Source: a virus. From it: 41,880 nucleotides of DNA. Numbering within the stretch: position 1 is the first letter of the stretch; the number at the start of each line of letters is the position of its first letter. The notes under the pieces were generated by a model, which did not search any database, was not told the DNA's origin, and saw nothing but the letters and a program-made list of their open reading frames with translations. This document shows, piece by piece, positions 28,130-37,239 of this stretch. The position numbers were made by a program, and so were the translations under genes. Location of the stretch: the IMG/VR virus record IMGVR_UViG_3300009159_000123, positions 1-41,880 of that record, one strand, 5' to 3'.

Positions 28130-31100
28130 CACAACAAAAAAGCCAGTTAAAAAATCTACTGAGGTAGATTGGAACGCTATTTCAGAAAAGAACATTTCTA
28201 GTAAGGGATGGTCTCTTTCTGATTTTGGTGTTCCTTCTGCTACATCTTCTACTGGTATTGCTTCTGCTCCTGTTGCACCTTTAGGAAATGCTGCTTCTAC
28301 TCTTGCGTCTAACTATGTTTCACCTCAAGATCAAGCAAAAATGACGGCTGCTTTGCAAAATCCTAAGCAGGCTAAAGCCGCTAGTGGACCTATTGCAGCG
28401 GCTACTGGTTTTCTTGCAAACCTTTTTGATTTTACTGACACTCAAGACAATCCCGTTGAATGGGCTTGGGATGGCATGTGGCGTTCTCTTGGATGGGGTT
28501 ACGACCGTATTAATCAAGGTGCTTCGTGGGCTGTATCGGCTGCTCCGGGTGGTGTACAAACTTTTAATTGGGATCAGGCTGGACAAATTTCTTACGGTCA
28601 GGCTTCTTTAGCGGCTGGTGCTAAGAATGTGCAAGAACAAGGTGGTTTAGTAGGTTCTGCAATGAACTTAATTACTAACCCATTTTCTTTGCTGGGTGGT
28701 TTCCTTGCCGGAACTAATTCTGCTGGTCCTCTTGGTGACAAAAACTTTGATATTACTGATGCTGGTATGCGTAAGGCTGCTTTTGAAGATTCAACTGTTG
28801 GTAAATGGGCTTCTGGTCTTTCTGATGCAGTGTTTGTTACGTTTGCTGATCCTCTTTTGTTTGCTGGTAAAGCCGCAAAGTTAAGTAAATTAAAGTATCT
28901 TGATGACACTTTTCAAGGTGAGGGTGGCGCTGCTCGCCTTAAAACTACATTGACTGAAAGTCTTCCTAAACCATTTGAATTAAAAAGTCCTCCTGCTCAA
29001 TTTGTTGCATTAACAACGCAAGTAGATCCTGTTACTGGAAAAAAAGTTTTATCTGCTGGACAAATTGCTCAACGTCTTCGTGGTGCTACTGGTGTTGAAA
29101 CTATTGCTGCTGCATTGCACGCTAATACTAGCGGAGAAGAAATTGGACAATTAATTCTTCGTCATGGTTTTGGTGATCCTGAAGCGGCTGCTGAACTTAT
29201 GGTTAAACGTCCTTCTATTGCTATGCCTATTGCGCGTCAACAACGCCAGGCTGTTATGGACATTCTTGATCGTGATCCTGCTCAACGTAAATCATTGATG
29301 GATGCTGCTGCTGCTGCTGAAGCAAAAATTACTAAGTTGTTAGAAAATGCTAAAGAAGGTACTCCTGAATACAATAATTTGTTAAAATCTAAACAACAGG
29401 CACAACGTACTTTTGAGGCTGTTGATAATGGGACGCTTGGTCAACTTGATGATATGAGTGATCCGACTTTGCAAGGATTGTTAAAAGAAGAATTTAAGGA
29501 TCAAATTAATAGTGATCCTGCTCTTCAAAAGTTTTTTCTTGATGAACAAATGCGTATTAATACTACTAATTTGTTTGCTGGTTCTAAGCGTGGTTTTTCT
29601 GTTGATAATGCGTTTGGTCGCCGTGTAGAAGCGTCACGAATGAAGCGTTCTACTACTGCGTATGAAATTGCTGCTGGGCGTGGACAATTTTATAAGACTG
29701 GCAAAATGATCACACTGGAAGGTGGAGATCAAATTGAAGAAATTAAAAAAGTTAGTCTTCTAAATAAACAAGGTTGGTCAAAAGACGCATTTGGTCGTAA
29801 TGGTTTTAACCGAGGTATTAACATTTTGCGTTGGATGGGTGAAGAAAATCCTTCTGGTTATATTAATACTAAAGGTGCAGCGGCAATGGGTTCGTGGAGA
29901 GAACTTAATGCTGTATTGAATGATATTGATATTTATTCTGGTCCTGCTCGTATGGTTAAATTAGGAACAGAAGATGCTTTCCCTGTTGGCGGAAAAGTTC
30001 GGCGTGAAGAACTAATGAATATGTATATGAATGCATTAGATTCTTCTACTGCTGGTACTGAAGCAGCACAAGTTGCTCTTGCAACCATTGAAAACCATAT
30101 TTTTAATGATCTTTCTGCATGGCATGGTTTGACTAAAAATGCTGCTGAAGCATTACAAACTAAAGCAATGACTCATCGTGATCAACTTGTGCAAAATATT
30201 AAAGACACTGGTTTTTGGATTGATCCAATTACTAAAGAAAAAAATGCTGCTCCTTGGCTTGAGTCACAATTGCAAAACGGTACTTACATGATTAACTACA
30301 AGGCTCTTAATAAGCAGTTGCGGTTGCATGAAGAGTCAGGGCTTATCAAAAAGTTTGATGAGGCTGGATCGTATATTGGTCAAAATGCAAAAGATTTTTA
30401 TGATGCGTTTAATGAAATTTGGCGACCATCTGTTTTGCTTCGTTTGGGTTATACGCAACGTAACGTAATGGAAGGTTTGTTTCGGGCAACGGCTTATACG
30501 TTTTCTCTTGATCCCTTGCGTTATGCAGCGGTAGAAACATTTAAGAATATTCCTGCTAATGCTTATAGCCGTATTACTTTTGGTAGAACTCTTCGTTCTG
30601 CTGAGGCTAGTGCTACTTTGCGTAAGGCTGGGCAAACTGGTATGCCTATGCCTAAGAATTATGTTGCTTGGCTTGATCGTGAAATTAATGCTCGTGATGC
30701 TGACATTGCAAAGTTTAATCAATTTGTTGAACAGCCGGGTAGATTTATTGAAGATGTTAATCGTGAGTCTCGTGATTTTATGTTGGACTTTTATCGTTCG
30801 CAAGAGAATCATTTGCAGTCTAAAATTGAACGGGCAAAAGAAGCAGGTGCTACTGCTGAGGAAATGAAAAACCTTACTGACGAATTGACTGCTGCTGTAG
30901 ATAATAAAATTCGTGTTAGTAAAATTAAAAAGTTTCAGTTGGAAGATTATCAAAAGCAAGTTGATAAAATTCAGCGTTCTCGCAAAATGACTGAAGAACA
31001 AAAGGCTGCTGCTATTAGTGAGATTGATAGCGGCAATAGTGAGATGCTTGCTCTTAGTAATTCTGTGCTTGATGATATGCAGTTAATGCGTACTGTGCTT

Positions 31101-33707
31101 GAGGATTCTATGCGTCGGCGTATGGATCTTGATGATCCGGTTGCTGCTTTGTCTGCTTTCCGTCAGCAGGGTGCGGCAAAGATGCGTGTGCATAATGGAA
31201 CTATTGTTGCTCCTGATGGGACTGTTCTTCGTGCAGCATTTAATAGAGATTCGTCTTACACAAATGTTGCATTGAATAACTTGTCGGCTGATGCTACTAC
31301 TCGTTCTATGTCGGTTAGTTCTGCTAACAGTATGGGTAATGCTTTTCGTGTTCACCGTATGAAAAATTATGTAAATGTTAAGCCGGGTGACAAGAATTAT
31401 TTTACTGGTGTGGCTTCTGCTTTGCGTCAGGTTAAATATTCTGAAATAGGCCAGATGGCTATTGACGGATCTAGTGCTGAAGATATTGCTAAGTTTTTGC
31501 ATACTGATGCTTCTGGTAAACAAATTCTTGAGTTTATTGTTAATGGTGAAAATAGGCAGTTAATAGAAACATATGCTGCTCGTAAAGTTGAATTACCTGA
31601 GGCTGCAAAATTTCGTCCAGATTATGAAGAAGCATTAAATATTGCTCAACAAACCCTTGACCGTTATTACACTCTTGCTCCTAGCCCAGAGTTGCAAAAT
31701 TACATGAGAACTATGGTTCCTGATGATAGTTTTAATGGAGATATTGTTCAAAAGTTTTTAGATAAAACAGATGCTTCAGGCCAGCCTCTTTATGATTTGC
31801 AACAAGTTGTTGGTCATATTGCTGAAGATCTTGGTTCGTCTACTGTTAGAGAAACAATTAATAAGTTTACTTCTACTGGCATGAAATGGCTTGGCACTCT
31901 TCCTGAAGATGCTCTTGTTCGTGCGCCTTTCTACGGCAAGCGGTATAAAGATAGTTTGCTTGAAATGATTGGTACTCTTCAAAGCAGTATCGGCAAAGAT
32001 GTAAAAATTACTATGCGGCAATATAATGAGTTAGAGAAGCAGGCTCATCTTCGTGCTCTGAAAGATACTAAGGAGTGGATGTTCACTATTGAACGTCGAA
32101 CTAACCTTGGTACTTATGGCGAAATTGCTATTCCGTTTATTAGTGCTACACAAAACTCTATTACTACCGTTGGTCGTTTGCTTTGGAACGATCCTTCTAT
32201 AGCGGTATTAATGACAGATCTTTGGCGAGCACCTAGCAAAATGGATCTTACAGATGAAAATGGAATGATTCATATTCCTATTCCGCATGATTTTATTCCT
32301 GACAGTCTTGAAAAAGTTTTTGGTATTGAAAACCAATTGGATTGGTCTTTTAATCCTAGTCAAATTAACTTAATTGCTCCTCAAATGGATCAAGGGACTT
32401 TGTTCCAATTTGGTCCTACTGTTGCTATTCCTGCTGGCATGTTGATGCAAAACAATTTCCTTATTGGTCCTGATGCACCGGGTTTGTTTGTTATGGCTCT
32501 TGGTCAAGATAAAGCCAATAGTCTCTGGTCAACTATGAAAGACTATACGTTTGGTCCTAGTGGTTCTCCTAGTATGGATATTACTGGTCAGTTGCTTCCT
32601 GCTTGGATGAAGCGAGCAGTGGAAATTTGGCAAGGTGAGGGTAGCGCTACTTACGCTAAAACCTATTACGCTAATTTTGTTACTGAACATTTGAAGTATC
32701 GGGCTGGTTTACGCGCTGAAGAACCTACTCCAGATGAAGTTACTAGTATGACTAACAATCTTACAATGGTTAAATTGTTGAGTAACCTTGGTGCTGCGTT
32801 CCCTCCAAGTTATGTTTCAAATTTGCAACCTTTTGTTGATGAGTACATAGCGTTAAAAAATGATCCTGTTCAAGGTAAAGATGCGGATCAATTGTTTATG
32901 GCTAAGTACGGTGATGATTTCTTGATGGCTGCTAACCTTGGTATGACTAAATCTTCCGCGCCTAGTGTTACTGGAATGGTTGACAAGGCTAGTAAGTACA
33001 GCGGTTTAATTCAAAGCATTTCTCCTGAACTTCAAAAAGCAGGTGACCTTTCTGCTTTGTCTATGTTGTTTAGTGATAATCCTCAAGATGTGTTTGATGG
33101 TGCTATTTATTCTTGGCAGCAAGCAAATGCTATTCCGGGTGTGAGCACTATGTATCGTGAGTCTTTGACTCCTGAGGAAACATTTTTGAATAGTAGTATT
33201 AATGCTGGTTGGGCTAAGTTTACTAAATTTACTAATCAGTTAGATGCTCGTTTGGCTTCAATGGGATTGCGGTCTTATTCTCAAGCGCCTTCTTTGCAGG
33301 CTGAAAAAAATGCTTTCTTGGATCAAATGAATAACGATCCGTTGTATCGTGGATGGCATAATACTTATGTAGAACATAGTGGAAGTATGGCTAAAAGTTC
33401 TGTGTTGCTTATGCAGACTGCTTTGCAAGATCCTACTTTTGTTGCAGATCATAAAGATTCTCCTGTTTGGCAAGCGGCTGCTGAGTATTTGAATGGTCGT
33501 GCTCAAATTCTTAATGCTTTGAAATCTCGTGGTGGTGGGTCTATTACTTCATTGAAGAATCAGGATCTTGCTACATGGTGGGATAGTTACCGTGGTGCTC
33601 TTAAAAATGTTAATGGTTGGGATACTTTTGCTAACCGTTTCTTAAGTGCTGATAATGATCCATCTAACCCGGGTGTTTCATATGGCGACGTTATTAGTGG
33701 AGGTTAA
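28116..33707 (+). CDS. Very large virion protein (putative internal/ejection protein)
   Basis: A 1863-residue protein, the largest gene here. Residues 1-60 are Ser/Ala/Pro-rich. About 100-170 contains an aromatic block (WAWDGMWRSLGWGYDRINQGASW). Around 890-990 there is a long charged coiled coil (KIERAKEAGATAEEMKNL and further Lys/Glu heptads). Residues 1330-1470 carry aromatic/Arg motifs (APFYGKRYKDSLLEM, YTIERRTNLGTYGE-like FTIERRTNLGTYG, IPFISATQNS). I see no protease, nuclease or lysozyme catalytic motif. Position after the portal, size and helical content fit an internal virion/ejection protein of short-tailed phages. Coding is strongly biased to T-ending codons. A tape-measure role is less likely given the other genes. 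Confidence 0.6.
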   Translation: MSSNDTTKKPVKKSTEVDWNAISEKNISSKGWSLSDFGVPSATSSTGIASAPVAPLGNAASTLASNYVSPQDQAKMTAALQNPKQAKAASGPIAAATGFLANLFDFTDTQDNPVEWAWDGMWRSLGWGYDRINQGASWAVSAAPGGVQTFNWDQAGQISYGQASLAAGAKNVQEQGGLVGSAMNLITNPFSLLGGFLAGTNSAGPLGDKNFDITDAGMRKAAFEDSTVGKWASGLSDAVFVTFADPLLFAGKAAKLSKLKYLDDTFQGEGGAARLKTTLTESLPKPFELKSPPAQFVALTTQVDPVTGKKVLSAGQIAQRLRGATGVETIAAALHANTSGEEIGQLILRHGFGDPEAAAELMVKRPSIAMPIARQQRQAVMDILDRDPAQRKSLMDAAAAAEAKITKLLENAKEGTPEYNNLLKSKQQAQRTFEAVDNGTLGQLDDMSDPTLQGLLKEEFKDQINSDPALQKFFLDEQMRINTTNLFAGSKRGFSVDNAFGRRVEASRMKRSTTAYEIAAGRGQFYKTGKMITLEGGDQIEEIKKVSLLNKQGWSKDAFGRNGFNRGINILRWMGEENPSGYINTKGAAAMGSWRELNAVLNDIDIYSGPARMVKLGTEDAFPVGGKVRREELMNMYMNALDSSTAGTEAAQVALATIENHIFNDLSAWHGLTKNAAEALQTKAMTHRDQLVQNIKDTGFWIDPITKEKNAAPWLESQLQNGTYMINYKALNKQLRLHEESGLIKKFDEAGSYIGQNAKDFYDAFNEIWRPSVLLRLGYTQRNVMEGLFRATAYTFSLDPLRYAAVETFKNIPANAYSRITFGRTLRSAEASATLRKAGQTGMPMPKNYVAWLDREINARDADIAKFNQFVEQPGRFIEDVNRESRDFMLDFYRSQENHLQSKIERAKEAGATAEEMKNLTDELTAAVDNKIRVSKIKKFQLEDYQKQVDKIQRSRKMTEEQKAAAISEIDSGNSEMLALSNSVLDDMQLMRTVLEDSMRRRMDLDDPVAALSAFRQQGAAKMRVHNGTIVAPDGTVLRAAFNRDSSYTNVALNNLSADATTRSMSVSSANSMGNAFRVHRMKNYVNVKPGDKNYFTGVASALRQVKYSEIGQMAIDGSSAEDIAKFLHTDASGKQILEFIVNGENRQLIETYAARKVELPEAAKFRPDYEEALNIAQQTLDRYYTLAPSPELQNYMRTMVPDDSFNGDIVQKFLDKTDASGQPLYDLQQVVGHIAEDLGSSTVRETINKFTSTGMKWLGTLPEDALVRAPFYGKRYKDSLLEMIGTLQSSIGKDVKITMRQYNELEKQAHLRALKDTKEWMFTIERRTNLGTYGEIAIPFISATQNSITTVGRLLWNDPSIAVLMTDLWRAPSKMDLTDENGMIHIPIPHDFIPDSLEKVFGIENQLDWSFNPSQINLIAPQMDQGTLFQFGPTVAIPAGMLMQNNFLIGPDAPGLFVMALGQDKANSLWSTMKDYTFGPSGSPSMDITGQLLPAWMKRAVEIWQGEGSATYAKTYYANFVTEHLKYRAGLRAEEPTPDEVTSMTNNLTMVKLLSNLGAAFPPSYVSNLQPFVDEYIALKNDPVQGKDADQLFMAKYGDDFLMAANLGMTKSSAPSVTGMVDKASKYSGLIQSISPELQKAGDLSALSMLFSDNPQDVFDGAIYSWQQANAIPGVSTMYRESLTPEETFLNSSINAGWAKFTKFTNQLDARLASMGLRSYSQAPSLQAEKNAFLDQMNNDPLYRGWHNTYVEHSGSMAKSSVLLMQTALQDPTFVADHKDSPVWQAAAEYLNGRAQILNALKSRGGGSITSLKNQDLATWWDSYRGALKNVNGWDTFANRFLSADNDPSNPGVSYGDVISGG

Positions 33708-33709
33708 TT

Positions 33710-34489
33710 ATGGCTACGGGTAATGAGGCGCAAAAGGCTGTGGCTGGCTTGTCACCATTAACGTCTGGTGGTACTGCTGGTCAAGGTCAAGTGCCAAATG
33801 TGGGTAATCCTATTAATCCTTTGGTTAATGTTATTATGCGTCTTGATCCTAATGGACCGGCGCAGCAATGGAATATTTCTACTGCTAAAAATTCTTTTTC
33901 TATTCTTCCTCAGTCTTTTACTGCTCCGCTTATTGCAGCAATGGATAAAGCGTATGGTAAGGGTAACTATACTCATCAAGATTTAATTAAGGGCTGGCAG
34001 AGTGCTGTAGATCAGTCTGCTCAAAGGTTGCAAGTTTATGGTCAACAAATTACTCCTGACCAAATTTTTACTAGAATGTTGGGTAATCTTGCTGCTAATG
34101 GTTTAACTGCTGGTGGCACTGCTATTGGTAATGGTGCTGGCGGCACTTCTCGTGCTACTCAAAAGTCTGTAAATCTTACTGATCCTTCAACTGCTCGTGG
34201 TCTTATTGATAATGCTTTGAGTCAACATCTTGGTAGGCAGGCTAATCCTCAGGAGCAGGCTGCTTTTCTTAAGGCTTTGAACGTTCAACAGCAGGCTTCT
34301 CCTACTATAACTGAGCAAACAACTACTACGTCTGGAAGAAATTCTTCTTCTACTTCTCAGACTACTGGTGGCTTTAATGCTTCTACGTTTGCTGATGAGT
34401 ATGCTGCTGGACAACAAGGCGCTGGAGAATTTCAGGCGGCTACTACTTTACTTGATTCCTTTATTGGCGCGTTAGGAGCGAAAGTCTGA
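33710..34489 (+). CDS. Putative virion protein
   Basis: A 259-residue protein, Gln/Ala/Thr-rich, with helical N-terminal half (SFTAPLIAAMDKAYGKGNYTHQDLIKGWQSAVDQ), a Gly-rich hinge and a Thr/Ser linker (TEQTTTTSGRNSSSTSQTT). Residues 165-200 (ARGLIDNALSQHLGRQANPQEQAAFLKAL) resemble a repeated EF-hand-like helix motif seen in phage ejection proteins. It follows the giant protein gene with a 2-base gap. Likely packed in the head with it; inferred from position. Confidence 0.5.
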   Translation: MATGNEAQKAVAGLSPLTSGGTAGQGQVPNVGNPINPLVNVIMRLDPNGPAQQWNISTAKNSFSILPQSFTAPLIAAMDKAYGKGNYTHQDLIKGWQSAVDQSAQRLQVYGQQITPDQIFTRMLGNLAANGLTAGGTAIGNGAGGTSRATQKSVNLTDPSTARGLIDNALSQHLGRQANPQEQAAFLKALNVQQQASPTITEQTTTTSGRNSSSTSQTTGGFNASTFADEYAAGQQGAGEFQAATTLLDSFIGALGAKV

Positions 34490-35532
34490 TGGCTGTTACA
34501 CCTGCACCTAAGAAACCTGCTGTTAAAAAATTAACTGCTGCTCAAAGAACTGCTCAGGCTAACGCTAAGGCTGGTGGGTATAAGGATGTTAATCTTGATG
34601 GCAAGGTTGATGTTGATCCTTTAACTCGTAGCGAGATGGCTGCTCAGTATCAGTCTGCTATTGGTCTTATTTATTCTGTTCCTGAGATTAGTGACATTTT
34701 TGATAAGGCTGTTAAGCAACAGTGGGTTGGGCAAGATGGTGTTAACAAGTTTAATGCTGCTGTTCAAAACTCTAACTGGTATCGCACTAATGATCAGTAT
34801 GCGCGTAAGGCTTGGGCTGCTGAGAACTTTGGCAAAATTGATGGTAAGACTTCTGCTGATTGGAATGAGAGTCTTAAGACTGCTGAGTTGGCTGTTCAAA
34901 AGGCCGCTACTGATCTTGGTTCTAATATTACTCCAGCACAGATGGCTGGTCTTGCGCGTAGGTATGTGTATGAGGGTTGGGGTGAGCCGGGTCGTCAACA
35001 GTTAATGAATACTGCTTTGGCTGGGGATATTGGTTCTCTTCCTGATGATCGTGGCAAGATTACTTTAACTGGTGCTTCTGGTGGTTTGGCTGATGATCTT
35101 AAAAAGGTTGCTTCTGCTAATGGCATTAATTACAGCGATAATTGGTATCAGTCTGCGGCTAAGTCTGTGGCTTCTGGTTTGACTAATGCTGCTGATTGGG
35201 AGCGTGATGTGCGTAATCAGGCTGCTGGTATGTGGGGTGTTTATGGGGATAAGATTAAGGCTGGAGCAAATGCTTATGATCTTGCTTCCCCGTATATTAA
35301 TGTGATGGCTCAGGAGTTTGATATGGACCCTAGTCAAATTACTTTGAATGATGGTCATATCCGTAATGCTCTTATGGGTGTTGATGATCAAGGCAATCCT
35401 GTGTCTAAGTCTTTGTGGGATTTTCAAAAGAGTCTTCGGGAAGATCCTCGTTGGATGCAGACTAAGGGTGCTTTGGATGAAGTTTCTAGTACGGCAAATA
35501 GTATTCTTAAAACCTTCGGATTGGCTGGCTAA
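34489..35532 (+). CDS. Putative virion protein with dockerin-like calcium motif
   Basis: A 347-residue protein with a Lys/Ala-rich start. DVNLDGKVDVDPLT at about 33-46 matches the Asp-rich calcium loop of dockerins (DxNxDGxxDxxD-like). The rest is helical (SAIGLIYSVPEISDIFDKAVKQQWVG, AELAVQKAATDLG, NITPAQMAGLARRYVYEGWGEPG). Position points to an internal virion or ejection protein. It starts in an ATGA overlap (34489) and ends in a TAATG overlap. The calcium loop is a single copy. Confidence 0.5.
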   Translation: MAVTPAPKKPAVKKLTAAQRTAQANAKAGGYKDVNLDGKVDVDPLTRSEMAAQYQSAIGLIYSVPEISDIFDKAVKQQWVGQDGVNKFNAAVQNSNWYRTNDQYARKAWAAENFGKIDGKTSADWNESLKTAELAVQKAATDLGSNITPAQMAGLARRYVYEGWGEPGRQQLMNTALAGDIGSLPDDRGKITLTGASGGLADDLKKVASANGINYSDNWYQSAAKSVASGLTNAADWERDVRNQAAGMWGVYGDKIKAGANAYDLASPYINVMAQEFDMDPSQITLNDGHIRNALMGVDDQGNPVSKSLWDFQKSLREDPRWMQTKGALDEVSSTANSILKTFGLAG

Positions 35533-36527
35533 TGTCTACTCCTACATTTGATGCTCGTGAGGCTGCTCTTGCTCAGGCTTCTGGCGATACTTCTTTTATT
35601 ACTATGGCTAATGCTGGGATTAATACTCCTGTAGCGGCTGTTGCTTCTACGGGTAGTAGTACTGGCGATGGTACCGACGGTGAATCTGATTGGGAAAAAC
35701 AAAAAAAATACTACGAACAAAAAGATCAGGCTAATACTCTTGGCGCAGTTAAAAACGCTTTTAGTCAGTATGGCTTGGCTTCGTTATATCCTAAAATTGA
35801 ACAATATGTAAAAGCCGGGTATAACGCTGATACTATTGCTATTCTTCTTAGAGAAACGCCAGAGTACAAAACTCGGTTTCCTGCTATGTCGTCACTAGCC
35901 GCTAAAGGTCGCGCTATAAATGAAGGCGACTACATTGCATATGAGAGAGGCGCGGCTGCTCTTGAACAACGGTACGGTCTTCCTGCAAATATGCTAATGA
36001 ACAATGTCACTAATCTGCTCACTAATGACGTTTCTACGGCTGAACTTAATGACCGGGTAGTTCTTGCTGCTGCTGCTTCTATTGAGGCTCCACAGGCCCT
36101 TAAAGACCAGTTTAAGCAGTTCTATGGCATTGACCAAGGCGGTTTGGCTGCATACTTCCTTGATCCTGAGGTAGCGGCTCCTCTTCTCCAGAAGCAATTT
36201 GCTGCTTCCCAGATTGGCGCTGAGGCTACTGCTCAAGGTATTGGTCTTGATGTTATGGGCGCTGAGAATCTTCAGCAACTTGGCATTACTCAAGATACTG
36301 CTCGTACAGGGTTCTCTAAGGTTGCTGATCAGGCAAGTCTTATTACTAGCGCTGGTGATACGGCTAGTCAAAAGGATCTTATTGCTGGCAATTTGCTTGG
36401 TGATGCTGCTGCTAGAAAGAACATTGAGAGGGCTGCTGGCGCTCGTGTGGGTCGCTTCCAAGGTGGCGGTAGTTTCATTAATGACAAGACTGGCAATGTT
36501 GGTCTTGGATCTGCCGCGACACAATAA
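35532..36527 (+). CDS. Putative virion protein
   Basis: A 331-residue protein. An acidic linker (STGDGTDGESDWEKQKKYYEQ) leads into a helical domain (LASLYPKIEQYVKAGYNADTIAILLRETPEYKTRFPAM) that is similar in spacing to a segment of the gene upstream. The C-terminal 90 residues are Ala/Gly-rich. It is the last gene before the capsid promoter and so the end of the packaging/ejection gene group. Function inferred from position. Confidence 0.5.
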   Translation: MSTPTFDAREAALAQASGDTSFITMANAGINTPVAAVASTGSSTGDGTDGESDWEKQKKYYEQKDQANTLGAVKNAFSQYGLASLYPKIEQYVKAGYNADTIAILLRETPEYKTRFPAMSSLAAKGRAINEGDYIAYERGAAALEQRYGLPANMLMNNVTNLLTNDVSTAELNDRVVLAAAASIEAPQALKDQFKQFYGIDQGGLAAYFLDPEVAAPLLQKQFAASQIGAEATAQGIGLDVMGAENLQQLGITQDTARTGFSKVADQASLITSAGDTASQKDLIAGNLLGDAAARKNIERAAGARVGRFQGGGSFINDKTGNVGLGSAATQ

Positions 36528-36535
36528 CTAGGTAC

Positions 36536-36564
36536 TTGCACTTTACTACTGAGTTATGTATATA
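36536..36564 (+). promoter_or_regulatory. Promoter of the scaffold-capsid genes
   Basis: TTGCAC (36536-36541) and TATATA (36559-36564), spacer 17 bp; TATACT at 36561 is an alternative -10 box. The start lies about 190 nt before the scaffold gene. The 233-bp gap has no other gene, giving a long leader. Confidence 0.6.
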
Positions 36565-36760
36565 CTTTGATTGTACTTGTGATTGGCCCTGCTGAAAAGT
36601 GGGTGTGCTGGCTCAAGTCTTTCCAGTGCGGATTGGCCTCCGTTGCTGTGTATTAATTGGCTAACCATTAACCATGCTTTTAGCGACCGCTATTGGCATA
36701 TCCAGTTACAAACCTCCACCAGATCCTCCCGGTTTGGTGCGTCTAGGAAAGGGAAGTGCA

Positions 36761-37228
36761 ATGTCCACACAATATGAAGACGACTTTGATTCAGAAGAAG
36801 TTGACGAAATTCAGTCCGAAGATTCCCCTCGTGGTCTTCGTCGGGCAGCAAATAAGTCAAAGAAACTTGAATCAGAACTTGCTCAAACAAAGCGTGAATT
36901 GGCGTTCATAAAGGCAGGTATTGATCCTGAAGACTCACGAATGAAATATTTCGTTAAGGGTTATGACGGTGAAATGACTGGTGCAGCGGTACGTCAAGCG
37001 GCGTTAGACGCAGGTTTCTTGGCTCCTCCTTCAGATAATTCAGCACAGTCTCAAGCAATTCAAAATTCGCAAGAGCGAGTTATGACTGCTTCAGCCGGTG
37101 CAGTAATGGAAGACGGATCTGAAGATGCTGCTTATTCGCGTATGGCAGCAGCGATGGAAGAAGGCGGCACTCAAGCGATGTTGGAAGTTGCACGACAGTA
37201 CGGCATCCCAATCGAATCTGAAATGTAA
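36761..37228 (+). CDS. Scaffolding protein
   Basis: A 155-residue acidic, helical protein. Residues 1-25 are acidic (EDDFDSEEVDEIQSEDS), then comes a coiled coil (KKLESELAQTKRELAFIKAG), a middle helix (MKYFVKGYDGEMTGAAVRQAAL) and an Ala/Met-rich end. Small, acidic, coiled-coil proteins directly before the major capsid gene are scaffolds. The ATG at 36761 has a GGAAAGGGA site; an ATG at 36674 in frame has none. Its codons are more C- and A-ending than upstream genes, as in the capsid gene. Confidence 0.75.
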   Translation: MSTQYEDDFDSEEVDEIQSEDSPRGLRRAANKSKKLESELAQTKRELAFIKAGIDPEDSRMKYFVKGYDGEMTGAAVRQAALDAGFLAPPSDNSAQSQAIQNSQERVMTASAGAVMEDGSEDAAYSRMAAAMEEGGTQAMLEVARQYGIPIESEM

Positions 37229-37239
37229 AGGAAAACATC

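Noticed and set aside
36583-36777. 64-codon frame in the capsid leader
   Set aside because: No ribosome site, out of phase with the scaffold gene, and composition unlike phage proteins; treated as leader.
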